Origin: CAVRZY01 sp963725415
GTDB lineage: Bacteria; Acidobacteriota; Terriglobia; Bryobacterales; Bryobacteraceae
DNA length: 24,434 nucleotides
Assembly (NCBI GenBank): GCA_963725415.1
Contig: CAVRZY010000105.1
Coordinates: 1-24,434, forward strand
Direction of reading: 5' to 3'
The notes under the pieces: generated by a model
The model's input: only the letters and a program-made list of their open reading frames with translations
Told to the model about the DNA's origin: nothing
The model's database searches: none
Shown: one piece after another, positions 15,707 to 22,261 of the stretch
Layout: each line of letters opens with the position of its first letter
Numbering within the stretch: position 1 is the stretch's first letter
Position numbers and translations under genes: made by a program

Positions 15707-16384
15707 CTATGGCTGAGACCAATACCTTGGCCCGACAACCAGGTGCGCGCTGATCGAATCCGGCGCCACCAGGTACAGCAGCAATCCCAGGATCCCATGC
15801 GCAAGCCCGAGCGACAATACGCTCCTGTATCGAACGAACACCTTGGCGCAGACGTAGCCGCCACACAGCGTAACGATCATCAGGAACCAGTTGGGCGCAT
15901 GCGCCCCGGCAAACAGAAGCCCGGCCACAAGCGGAACCACGCGGCTCTTCGCATTCCCGAAGAAGCCCAGCAGACGATTCACGAAGTAGCCGTTCAACAG
16001 GTACTGCTGGAAGACGCCCCAGGGAACATAGAGGCAAAGGCCCCGCAGCAGGCCAGAAGGCGTTGCCTCGCGAAGACTGTGGAAGACAACCCCGGTTCCC
16101 CACACAGCCAGGGCCAGACCCAGCACCCACGGAACAACGACCAGGAACGAATCCTTGAACTGCCTCCATCCGAATCCCAGCCGGGCCGGTCCTTCCTTGT
16201 GCAGGAAATGAGACAGAACAATGAGTGCCAGGATTGCGATCCACAACCGCGGGGAATATGGTCGCAGCCACCAGATGTAAAGCAGGATCACCGCAAACGC
16301 ACTGAGCGCCTCAACCAGACACGGCCACCTGCATCTCGGCTTCTCGACTCCCATGTGGGGCAGGTCACCGACCTGCCCTGGCAT
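15707..16384 (-). CDS. CPBP-family membrane protein with QQ in place of the EE motif
   Basis: 225 residues from the ATG at 16384, which has AGAAGG nine bases upstream; a later ATG at 16354 is possible. Several membrane helices are visible (AFAVILLYIWWLRPY, WIAILALIVLSHFL, LVVVPWVLGLALAVWG, and more towards the end). The CPBP order of motifs is present: motif 1 as WGVFQQYLLNGYF (residues 122-134), motif 2 as FAGAHAPN (His162), motif 3 as LAHGILG (His196). CPBP proteases such as Rce1 have EExxxR in motif 1; here the Glu pair is Gln-Gln and the Arg is Asn, so proteolysis is doubtful. If the 16384 start is right, residues 2-10 (PGQVGDLPH) are encoded by a palindromic repeat. It lies between a frameshifted CPBP gene and the ALDH7 gene on the same strand. 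Confidence 0.82.
   Translation of the reverse strand: MPGQVGDLPHMGVEKPRCRWPCLVEALSAFAVILLYIWWLRPYSPRLWIAILALIVLSHFLHKEGPARLGFGWRQFKDSFLVVVPWVLGLALAVWGTGVVFHSLREATPSGLLRGLCLYVPWGVFQQYLLNGYFVNRLLGFFGNAKSRVVPLVAGLLFAGAHAPNWFLMIVTLCGGYVCAKVFVRYRSVLSLGLAHGILGLLLYLVAPDSISAHLVVGPRYWSQP
16358..16378. repeat. Perfect 9-base palindrome (GGGCAGGTC acc GACCTGCCC)
   Basis: A 9-base stem with a 3-base loop lies between the two CPBP genes or across the first codons of the second. A T run follows on the plus strand (16384-16389), but no plus-strand gene ends here, so it is more likely a dispersed REP-like repeat than a working terminator. Confidence 0.6.
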
Positions 16385-16420
16385 TTTTTCACACCTTCTC
16401 ACCGCCGGTACCGTTCGATT

Positions 16421-17306
16421 CTAATCGAAAAAAGTGCGCCTGGCGGTGTTGACCAGAGCGTGCAGGCCGGCCGAGGAAAGAATGGTCGAGGATTTCTGGA
16501 ACACCTTGCCATAAACGAATCCTGCGATCGTTGCCAGGACCATGTACCGCCAGTTAGGTAACGCCCCGGGACCATTGTTCAGGTGAGCCGCGCCGAAAAT
16601 CAGGGCGGCCACCAGCAAGACCTTGTCCGAGCACCCGAAGGTCTGCATCAGCCAGTTCTGAATCAGCGCGCGAAAAAGAAGCTCCTCGGGAATCGCTACG
16701 CCCGCCAGGGTCACGAAGAAGGTTCTCGCGAACCCCATCACGCTCGCCCCAGGCAGGATGCGGAACGGCCCCAGGAAGGACGAGCTCGAGCCCCAACAGA
16801 ATCAGGACCGGCGCTGCAATTAAGAAGCCCAGAACCGGAACCAAGAAGTCCTTCGCCGTTCGCGGCAGGTTGTACTTCATGCCCGGGAGGCTGCGGAATA
16901 CCAGGAAGAGCAACAGACCTGAGGTCACCGCCGTGCCTCGCGCTATGGTGTTCGCCACCGCCCAGACCTGCGCAGGAAGCAACTCCTTTCCCGTCATAAA
17001 TTCCACCGGCAGCCAGAGCAGCAAGATGGCTGCGAAATCCAGCCACCGGCACCGGCCGCCACGATTATGGTTCGCGTACACGAGGATCGCGGGAACAAAC
17101 GTGTACGCCGAAAGCAGCAGTAGGAACCACAGGCTCAAAGCCCCCTGGAGCCAGAGGACGGCAGCGCAGAACCCGGTCAGCAACAGCGGCACGGCGAAGA
17201 CCCGCCGGGGCTTCTTAGCGAACCAGCGCTGCAAAGCCTCCTGTATCCGGCCGGCAAAAAGCGCCACCAGAATCGTCAGGAAGACTGCGGCAACGGCAAC
17301 CTGCAT
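16421..17306 (-). pseudogene. CPBP-family intramembrane protease gene with one frame break
   Basis: The ATG at 17306 starts a multi-helix membrane protein (AVAAVFLTILVALFAG, VPLLLTGFCAAVLWLQG, FLLLLSAYTFVPAILVY). That frame carries LVPVLGFLIAAPVLILLG and is disrupted near 16770. The continuation is in another frame (FRILPGASVMGFARTFFVTL). It contains all three CPBP motifs: IPEELLFRALIQNWL (EExxxR), FGAAHLNNG, and HALVNTARR, ending at 16421. The break needs a one-base gain or two-base loss at the GGGGCCGTTCC segment. Rejoined, the protein would be about 295 residues with an intact active site, in contrast to its neighbour. It follows the upstream dehydrogenase stop by 20 bases on the same strand. 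It is either an inactivated gene or an error in the sequence. Confidence 0.8.
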
Positions 17307-17326
17307 CTCAGCGGTGAACCTTCTCT

Positions 17327-18691
17327 CTACTTGATCCAGACTGTTTTGATATTGACGAACTCGCGAATGGCGTGCGGCCCCAATTCGCGCCCGTAACCCG
17401 AGTGCTTCACCCCGCCGAAGGGCAGGCGCGGGTCCGAAACGACCATGCCGTTCACGAACACCATCCCGGCCTCGAGCTCGTCGATGAAACGCGCGCGTTC
17501 CCCCTCGTCATTGGTCCAGACACTGGCGCCCAGTCCGAAGTCCGTGGCGTTGGCAACACGGATCGCTTCCTCGATGTCGCGCACCCGGAACAGCGCCGCC
17601 ACCGGTCCGAAGAGCTCTTCGCGGAAGGCGGGCGCATGCTCCGGAACCTCGGCCAGCACCGTCGGCGCGTAGTAGTATCCGGGCCGGTGCAGCCGCCTCC
17701 CTCCCGTTAGCAGGCGCGCCCCCGCCGCTACCGACTCGCGCACCTGCTGCTCGAGTGTCTGGAGGATATCCGCTGTGGCTAGCGGCCCAAGGTCGGTGGT
17801 TTCCTCCATCGGATCGCCGATCCGCAGTCCTTCCATCGCCCGCACGAAACCCCGCTCGAATTCCTCCGCGATCTCCTGTGCCAGGATGAAGCGCTTGGCG
17901 GCGATGCAGGACTGCCCGTTGTTGATGGTGCGCGCCTGCACGGCGGTCTCCACGGCTGCCGCCAGATCGGCGCTCGGCATGACGATGAGCGGGTCGCTGC
18001 CACCCAACTCCAGCACCGTCTTCTTGATGCGCTGGCCGGCTTGAGCCGCTACCTGGCTGCCCGCTGGCTCGCTGCCCGTCAGTGTTGCAGCACGGATGCG
18101 CGGGTCCTCCAGCACCCGCCGCACCTGGCCGGAGCCGATCAACAGCGTCTGAAACGCACCCTCCGGAAAGCCGGCCTGTAAGAAGATTTCTTCGATCTCG
18201 AGCGCGCACCGTGGCACATTCGAGGCGTGCTTGAGCAATCCCACATTGCCCGCCATCAGGGCCGGCGCCGCAAAGCGGAAGACCTGCCAGAACGGAAAGT
18301 TCCACGGCATCACCGCCAAGATGGGCCCCAGCGGCTGATAGTGAACGTAGCTGCGGGTGGCGTTGGTCTCCACCACCTCATCCGCAAGCAGCCGCCCGGC
18401 GTGCTCGGAGTAGTAGCGGCAGGCCCAGGCGCATTTCAGCGCCTCTTGCCGCGCTGCCCTCAGCGGTTTGCCCATCTCCCTGGTCATCGTGCGGCCGAAG
18501 CGCTCCTTGCCGCTCTCCAGGATCTCCGCCACGCGCGTCATCATCCGCGCCCGTTCGCCGAACGGCTTGTGCCGGTAACTCGAAAAGGTTTCGACCGCCC
18601 GCCGCAACTTCTCTTCTATTTCGCTTTCCGAGAGGGGATTGAATGTTTCGATCGTTTCGCCAGTCGCTGGATTGATGGTCGCGATTGCCAT
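17327..18691 (-). CDS. Aldehyde dehydrogenase, succinate-semialdehyde dehydrogenase-like (GabD type)
   Basis: 454 residues from the ATG at 18691 (MAIATINPATGETIETFNPL). The frame is open to 18736, but a TATAAT box at 18722-18727 lies within that extension and favours the shorter start. Catalytic Cys is C262 in NNGQSCIAAKRF and the base Glu is E228 in TVLELGGSDP. The cofactor segment is ILAVMPWNFPFWQVFRFA. The C-terminus has PFGGVKHSGYGRELG. The N-terminal NPATGE start and overall spacing resemble the succinate-semialdehyde dehydrogenases of cyanobacteria and actinobacteria, which feed succinate from 4-aminobutyrate or 2-oxoglutarate routes into the TCA cycle. It is the first gene of the four-gene minus-strand run with the CPBP genes and ALDH7. 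The substrate is not proven by sequence. Confidence 0.9.
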   Translation of the reverse strand: MAIATINPATGETIETFNPLSESEIEEKLRRAVETFSSYRHKPFGERARMMTRVAEILESGKERFGRTMTREMGKPLRAARQEALKCAWACRYYSEHAGRLLADEVVETNATRSYVHYQPLGPILAVMPWNFPFWQVFRFAAPALMAGNVGLLKHASNVPRCALEIEEIFLQAGFPEGAFQTLLIGSGQVRRVLEDPRIRAATLTGSEPAGSQVAAQAGQRIKKTVLELGGSDPLIVMPSADLAAAVETAVQARTINNGQSCIAAKRFILAQEIAEEFERGFVRAMEGLRIGDPMEETTDLGPLATADILQTLEQQVRESVAAGARLLTGGRRLHRPGYYYAPTVLAEVPEHAPAFREELFGPVAALFRVRDIEEAIRVANATDFGLGASVWTNDEGERARFIDELEAGMVFVNGMVVSDPRLPFGGVKHSGYGRELGPHAIREFVNIKTVWIK

Positions 18692-18721
18692 CGCCTTGCA
18701 CTCTTGGTTCTGCCGGTCGAG

Positions 18722-18727
18722 ATTATA
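18722..18727 (-). promoter_or_regulatory. Candidate -10 box of the ALDH-CPBP operon
   Basis: A consensus TATAAT on the minus strand lies about 31 bases before the dehydrogenase ATG at 18691, giving a leader of roughly 25 bases. No convincing -35 is found 16-18 bases upstream, so strength or an activator dependence cannot be judged. Confidence 0.45.
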
Positions 18728-18827
18728 CCTCCGCAAGAGGTAGGGGAAACAGTCCGGAAGCTCCTCACTGTTTACCCAGTTTGCCGACTAAAGCTGCTTG
18801 GGCGCCTGATTTCGGCCTTGTCGATGT

Positions 18828-18833
18828 TATACT
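18828..18833 (+). promoter_or_regulatory. Candidate -10 box of the receiver gene
   Basis: TATACT on the plus strand lies 21 bases before the TTG start at 18855, with AGGTGA at 18846-18851 as ribosome site. The -35 region is poor. It shares the short divergent gap (18692-18854) with the dehydrogenase promoter. Confidence 0.35.
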
Positions 18834-18854
18834 TCCGGTGCGGGCAGGTGACGC

Positions 18855-19295
18855 TTGACCGAAACAGCCACCCAGCCGGAAACCGCAGTCACCGTGCTGT
18901 TGATCGATTCACGGGAAGAGGATCGCCTGAGAGTAGCGCAGATCTTCACAAACTCCAATTGGAAGGTGCGCTGGGCCAGCAGTCGCCAGCAGGCCATCGA
19001 AATCCTCCAGCAGACCCCAGCCCCAGTCGTCATTTGCGAGCGCGACCTCCCGGATGGGACCTGGAGAGAGGTTCTGGAGGAAACCCACTTCTTGGCGGAG
19101 GCCCCGCTGTTGATTGTGGCTTCTCGGTTCGCAGACGATTTCCTTTGGGCGGAGGTACTCAACCTGGGCGGCTGGGATGTCTTGGCCAAGCCCCTGGAGG
19201 CCAAGGAAGTGATCTGGTCAGTCAACCTGGCCTGGAGAGAGTGGAACCGTCGCCTGTGCCATTCCACCGAGATGAAACTCCTCGTGGCTGACTGA
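18855..19295 (+). CDS. Stand-alone receiver-domain protein with Glu at the phospho-acceptor site
   Basis: 146 residues, TTG start at 18855 with AGGTGA a few bases upstream. It is a single CheY-like domain: beta-1 AVTVLLIDSREEDR (acidic Asp18), beta-3 PVVICERDLPDG, beta-4 APLLIVASRF with Ser90, and the conserved Lys112 in VLAKPLE. In the usual pattern D-x-x-(M/L)-P the phospho-acceptor Asp precedes the Pro by four; here that position is Glu62 (E-R-D-L-P). Such D-to-E changes often mimic the phosphorylated state, so this protein may be constitutively 'on' or a non-phosphorylated adaptor (inference). No output domain is present. It is upstream of, and convergent with, an AAA+ ATPase gene, beyond which lie a kinase and an NtrC-type regulator. 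Confidence 0.85.
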   Translation: MTETATQPETAVTVLLIDSREEDRLRVAQIFTNSNWKVRWASSRQQAIEILQQTPAPVVICERDLPDGTWREVLEETHFLAEAPLLIVASRFADDFLWAEVLNLGGWDVLAKPLEAKEVIWSVNLAWREWNRRLCHSTEMKLLVAD

Positions 19296-19307
19296 GACCC
19301 GCGAAGA

Positions 19308-19410
19308 GAATTGATTCATTGACGATTGATTCATTGACGATTGCGCTGCGGCCTCCGGGTATGCCTCCGCCAATCCTCAATGAGAAAATCGTCAATCGTC
19401 AATTCAATTC
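19308..19410. repeat. Tandem 15-mer plus inverted arm between convergent genes
   Basis: TTGATTCATTGACGA occurs twice back to back (19311-19325, 19326-19340). Positions 19387-19410 carry the reverse complement of a shortened form (GAATTGAATTGACGATTGA on the minus strand), so the region can fold into a long imperfect hairpin with a loop of about 45 bases. It fills the gap between the receiver gene and the convergent AAA+ gene, and could end transcription in both directions or be a small mobile repeat. Confidence 0.6.
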
Positions 19411-19414
19411 TTCT

Positions 19415-20635
19415 TCATTCCCCGAAGTTGACTTCGCCCAGAGGAGCCGAAGGGGTGCGGCTGGGGCTGGCTTCGGAACTCAGTGCGGCCGTTGGCGCTC
19501 GAAGCGGAGCCGGCGTCGAGGCCTCGATCCGTTCAGCCACCCGGTGGAGCGGCATGCCTTGAGCTTCCTGGAGAAAGCGCATGTTGTTCTGGCCGGAATC
19601 AAAGTCCACGCGCACCCAGTCCCCGTTGCGCACCTGCTCGCTGGCCACCAGGTTGGATATCGGATGAATCAGCAAGCGTTCAATGGCACGCTTGAGGTGG
19701 CGGGCTCCATACCTGGAATCGGTGCCTTCCCTGAGCAGATGGTCCTTGGCGGCCTGGGTCACGGTGAACCCGAACGGGGCGCCACAGTCTGTCAGCACCC
19801 GCTGCTGCACCATTCTCAACTCGATGTCCAGGATCTGCCGCAGCTCGGCTTCCCCGAGCAGGTTGAAAACCACGATCTTGTCAATGCGATTGATGAATTC
19901 CGGTGTGAACTTGCGCCGCGCCGCTTCATAGCCGGTCTTGGAGATCTTCTCGCTCAGCTTGCCATCGACCAGCCCGCCGGCCTGTGGAGTCGCCGCCACC
20001 GCCGGGGTGAATCCCAGTCGTGGTCGCAGCACCGCGCTCATTTCCGCCGCTCCCAGGTTACTGGTCATGAAGATCATGGCTCGCGAGAAGTCCACCTTCC
20101 GGTTGTCTCCCAGCCGCAAAGTGGCTTTGTCGAGGATTCCCAGCAATAGATTCCACACCGCGTCGCTGGCCTTTTCGATCTCGTCAAGGAGCACGAAGCT
20201 GAGCTTGACTCGGTCGGTATGATACTGATCCAGATGCTCCTGGCTCAGTAGCGGCTGTGTCTCGCGGTGACCCAGGTAGCCCGGAGGAGACCCCACCAGC
20301 TTGGCGATTTCGTGGCTGTGCTGAAACTCGGCGCAATCCACTTTCACCACCGCCTGCGCATTCCCCACCAGACTCTGCGCCGTAGCCTCGACGATCCGCG
20401 TCTTGCCCGATCCGGTGGGGCCCAGAAACAGGAAGTTGCCCACCGGCCGGCCCGGAGCCGCTATGCCCGTCAGGTACATCTGATAGATGTTGACAATCTC
20501 CTGGATGGCTTCATCCTGTCCCACGATGAGCTTCCGCAGGTTGGCCTCCAAGGCCTCGGCTTCCGGACCGGCCCTGCTGGGGTCCAGCACTCTGCCTGGT
20601 TCCGCCGCTTCCGCTTTTGATGCTGGGAAGTTCAT
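19415..20635 (-). CDS. Single-ring ClpA/ClpB-D2-like AAA+ ATPase
   Basis: 406 residues from the ATG at 20635; a TTG at 20665 is an alternative. One complete AAA+ module of the ClpA/B second-domain type. Walker A GPTGSGKT is at 72-79, pore loop PGYLGH at 118-123, Walker B FVLLDEIEKA at 147-156, sensor-1 MTSNLGA at 190-196. The arginine finger is Arg250 in FTPEFINRID, and sensor-2 Arg312 is in YGARHLKRAIERLL. It lacks the N-terminal substrate domain, the first AAA+ ring and the middle coiled coil of ClpB, and no IGF/LGF-type ClpP-docking loop was found. It probably unfolds or remodels a specific protein. A tail of about 40 residues rich in Pro, Ala and Ser (STPAPLRAPTAALSSEASPS) follows. It is flanked by the receiver gene and, divergently, by the kinase/NtrC pair, suggesting a role in that signalling unit (inference). 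Confidence 0.88.
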   Translation of the reverse strand: MNFPASKAEAAEPGRVLDPSRAGPEAEALEANLRKLIVGQDEAIQEIVNIYQMYLTGIAAPGRPVGNFLFLGPTGSGKTRIVEATAQSLVGNAQAVVKVDCAEFQHSHEIAKLVGSPPGYLGHRETQPLLSQEHLDQYHTDRVKLSFVLLDEIEKASDAVWNLLLGILDKATLRLGDNRKVDFSRAMIFMTSNLGAAEMSAVLRPRLGFTPAVAATPQAGGLVDGKLSEKISKTGYEAARRKFTPEFINRIDKIVVFNLLGEAELRQILDIELRMVQQRVLTDCGAPFGFTVTQAAKDHLLREGTDSRYGARHLKRAIERLLIHPISNLVASEQVRNGDWVRVDFDSGQNNMRFLQEAQGMPLHRVAERIEASTPAPLRAPTAALSSEASPSRTPSAPLGEVNFGE

Positions 20636-20636
20636 C

Positions 20637-20658
20637 CGAGCTTGTCGGGGCAAGCTCG
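20637..20658. repeat. Perfect 8-base inverted repeat (CGAGCTTG tcgggg CAAGCTCG)
   Basis: Two exact 8-base arms flank a 6-base centre, ending one base before the AAA+ gene's ATG. It could be a regulator site or an RNA hairpin that masks translation start. It overlaps the -12 part of the sigma-54-like motif. Confidence 0.55.
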
Positions 20659-20665
20659 TTGCCAA
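20649..20665 (-). promoter_or_regulatory. Sigma-54-like -24/-12 motif upstream of the AAA+ gene
   Basis: On the minus strand, TTGGCA is followed after six bases by TTGC, so the GG and GC doublets have the exact 12-base offset required for sigma-54. Consensus C and G after TTGGCA are not met. The predicted transcription start falls only about three bases before the ATG at 20635, so either the message is leaderless, translation starts later (GTG at 20590), or the match is by chance. Confidence 0.35.
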
Positions 20666-20896
20666 ATCTCGAAAAGCTCCTCTCCAGAGGCTCTAAGTCC
20701 CTCGTCCGGCGTGGGTTAGAGGCTCCCAGTGAGTTTCACCCCGGCCTCGCTCCCGTTCCTCGGACTTGTTCCAGTGTCGCGCCGCCAGCCAGTTTTTCTC
20801 ATCCCCAGCCAGCACCGATAGATTCCGAGTATTCCCTCAGTCTCGAAGTGCCGATAAAGGTAAGGAGACAAGTTGATCCAAAGGCGGTGATCAGCA

Positions 20897-22261
20897 GTGG
20901 ATGCGGCCGCACTGTGCCAACGCTCACTGGAAAAACGGGAGTGGGAGGCCAGCCTGCCCCAACTCGAAGCCGTCCTCAACAGCTTGGCCGAGGGGCTCAT
21001 CATCTTCGACCTCGCGGGCAGGGTCCTCACCATGAACCCAGCCGCGGGCCGCATCTGTGGCTTCGAAGACCTCGAACTGTGGCGGCGCCAAGGCAGAGAG
21101 TTCCTGGAGAGTATCGAGTTCTACGCTCCGGACGGATGCCGGATGCCCCCTCAACAGCAGCCCCTGGCCATGGTACTTCGGGGCGAGAGCTTCTCTGACC
21201 TGGAGGCCCTGGTCCGGCGCACCGATACCGGTCACGTCTTCATCGCCAGCTTCGCCGGCGCACCTGTGCGCAACCGGGCCGGTGAGCACATCCTGGCGGT
21301 GCTCACGCTGCGCGACATCACCGCCCAGAAGCAGGAGCAATGGTGGCGCGAACAGCTCACCACCGCCATCATCGAGACGCAGCGCGCCCTAACTGAGTCG
21401 GAGGAACGTCGCACTGCGGAACTCCTGGCCCTGAACACCGAACTCAACCTGCGCAACCGGGAGATCGAGCGCGCCAACCGCCTCAAGGACAAGTTTGTGG
21501 CCAGTGTCAGCCACGAGCTGCGCACCCCCTTAAACTCCATCATTGGCTTCTCCGAATTGCTGGCCGAACAAGCCCCCGGCCCGTTGAACGAAAAGCAGCA
21601 GCGGTTCCTGGGACACATCCAACGGGCCGCACACCATTTGCTCGACCTGATTAACGACATCCTGGATCTGTCCAGGATCGAGGCCGGCCACCTGGAGCTG
21701 TACTGTCAGAACGTCTCTGTGGCCGCAGTCCTTGGCGAGACGCTGGTCGGCATCGAACCCCTGGCCGCCAGCAAAAGAATCGAGCTGCTCAGCCAGACAC
21801 CGGCCGACCTGATGGTCTGCGCCGATCGCCTCCGCATGGCGCAGATCCTTGGCAACCTGCTCAGCAACGCGGTCAAGTTCACCCCCAAGGGGGGACAGAT
21901 CCGCATTGATGCCTCCGCCCAAGAAGGCTGGATTTCGGTCTCCGTCACCGACACCGGAGTGGGGATTCCGCTCGAGGAACACCAGGCAGTTTTCAGCGAG
22001 TTCTACCAAGCCGGTACGACCACCGAAGGCGTCCGGGAAGGGACAGGCTTGGGCCTGGCCATTGCCAAGCGGCTGGTCGAGCGGCATGGGGGCCGGATCT
22101 GGGTCGAGAGCCAGCCCGGCCAGGGCAGCCGCTTCACTTTCACTCTGCCGGCCACCAAGCCGGTTGCCAAGCCTCCCGGCTCCGAGTCTGCTCTGGCAGC
22201 GCGTCCGCCGGAACACTGCGCGGGCGAGATCGAGTGTGTATCAGATGACGCCCGCCGATGA
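20897..22261 (+). CDS. Soluble PAS-domain sensor histidine kinase
   Basis: 454 residues, GTG start at 20897 with a purine-rich GGCGGTGA upstream. No membrane helix or signal is seen, so it senses a cytoplasmic signal. Residues 20-145 form a PAS domain (VLNSLAEGLIIFDLAGRVLT, then the IFDL and LTLRDITAQKQ edges). A coiled-coil linker rich in E and R (160-196) follows. The HisKA box is FVASVSHELRTPLNSIIGF with phospho-acceptor His206. The ATPase part has the N box NLLSNAVKFTP (Asn324), G1 DTGVGIP (352-358) and G2 GTGLGLAIAKRLVERHGG (382-399). It phosphorylates itself on His206 and presumably passes phosphate to the NtrC-type regulator, whose gene overlaps its last 17 bases. It is divergent from the AAA+ gene across 261 bases. 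Confidence 0.92.
   Translation: MDAAALCQRSLEKREWEASLPQLEAVLNSLAEGLIIFDLAGRVLTMNPAAGRICGFEDLELWRRQGREFLESIEFYAPDGCRMPPQQQPLAMVLRGESFSDLEALVRRTDTGHVFIASFAGAPVRNRAGEHILAVLTLRDITAQKQEQWWREQLTTAIIETQRALTESEERRTAELLALNTELNLRNREIERANRLKDKFVASVSHELRTPLNSIIGFSELLAEQAPGPLNEKQQRFLGHIQRAAHHLLDLINDILDLSRIEAGHLELYCQNVSVAAVLGETLVGIEPLAASKRIELLSQTPADLMVCADRLRMAQILGNLLSNAVKFTPKGGQIRIDASAQEGWISVSVTDTGVGIPLEEHQAVFSEFYQAGTTTEGVREGTGLGLAIAKRLVERHGGRIWVESQPGQGSRFTFTLPATKPVAKPPGSESALAARPPEHCAGEIECVSDDARR

Noticed and set aside
16358..16390. Rho-independent terminator on the plus strand (stem then T run)
   Set aside because: No plus-strand gene ends here and both flanking genes run on the minus strand; a dispersed palindrome is the simpler reading.
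15452..16561. Plus-strand frame of 369 codons across ALDH7 and the CPBP genes
   Set aside because: Antisense to three recognisable genes and without family resemblance.
18692..18736. Longer N-terminus for the GabD-like dehydrogenase
   Set aside because: The extension contains the TATAAT box and the protein family begins at MAIATINPATGE.
19311..19340. CRISPR-like repeat
   Set aside because: Only two adjacent 15-base units without spacers; it is a tandem duplication within a hairpin.
21849..22244. Extended start of the NtrC-type regulator inside the kinase gene
   Set aside because: Out-of-frame shadow of the kinase ATPase domain; the receiver domain begins properly at 22245.
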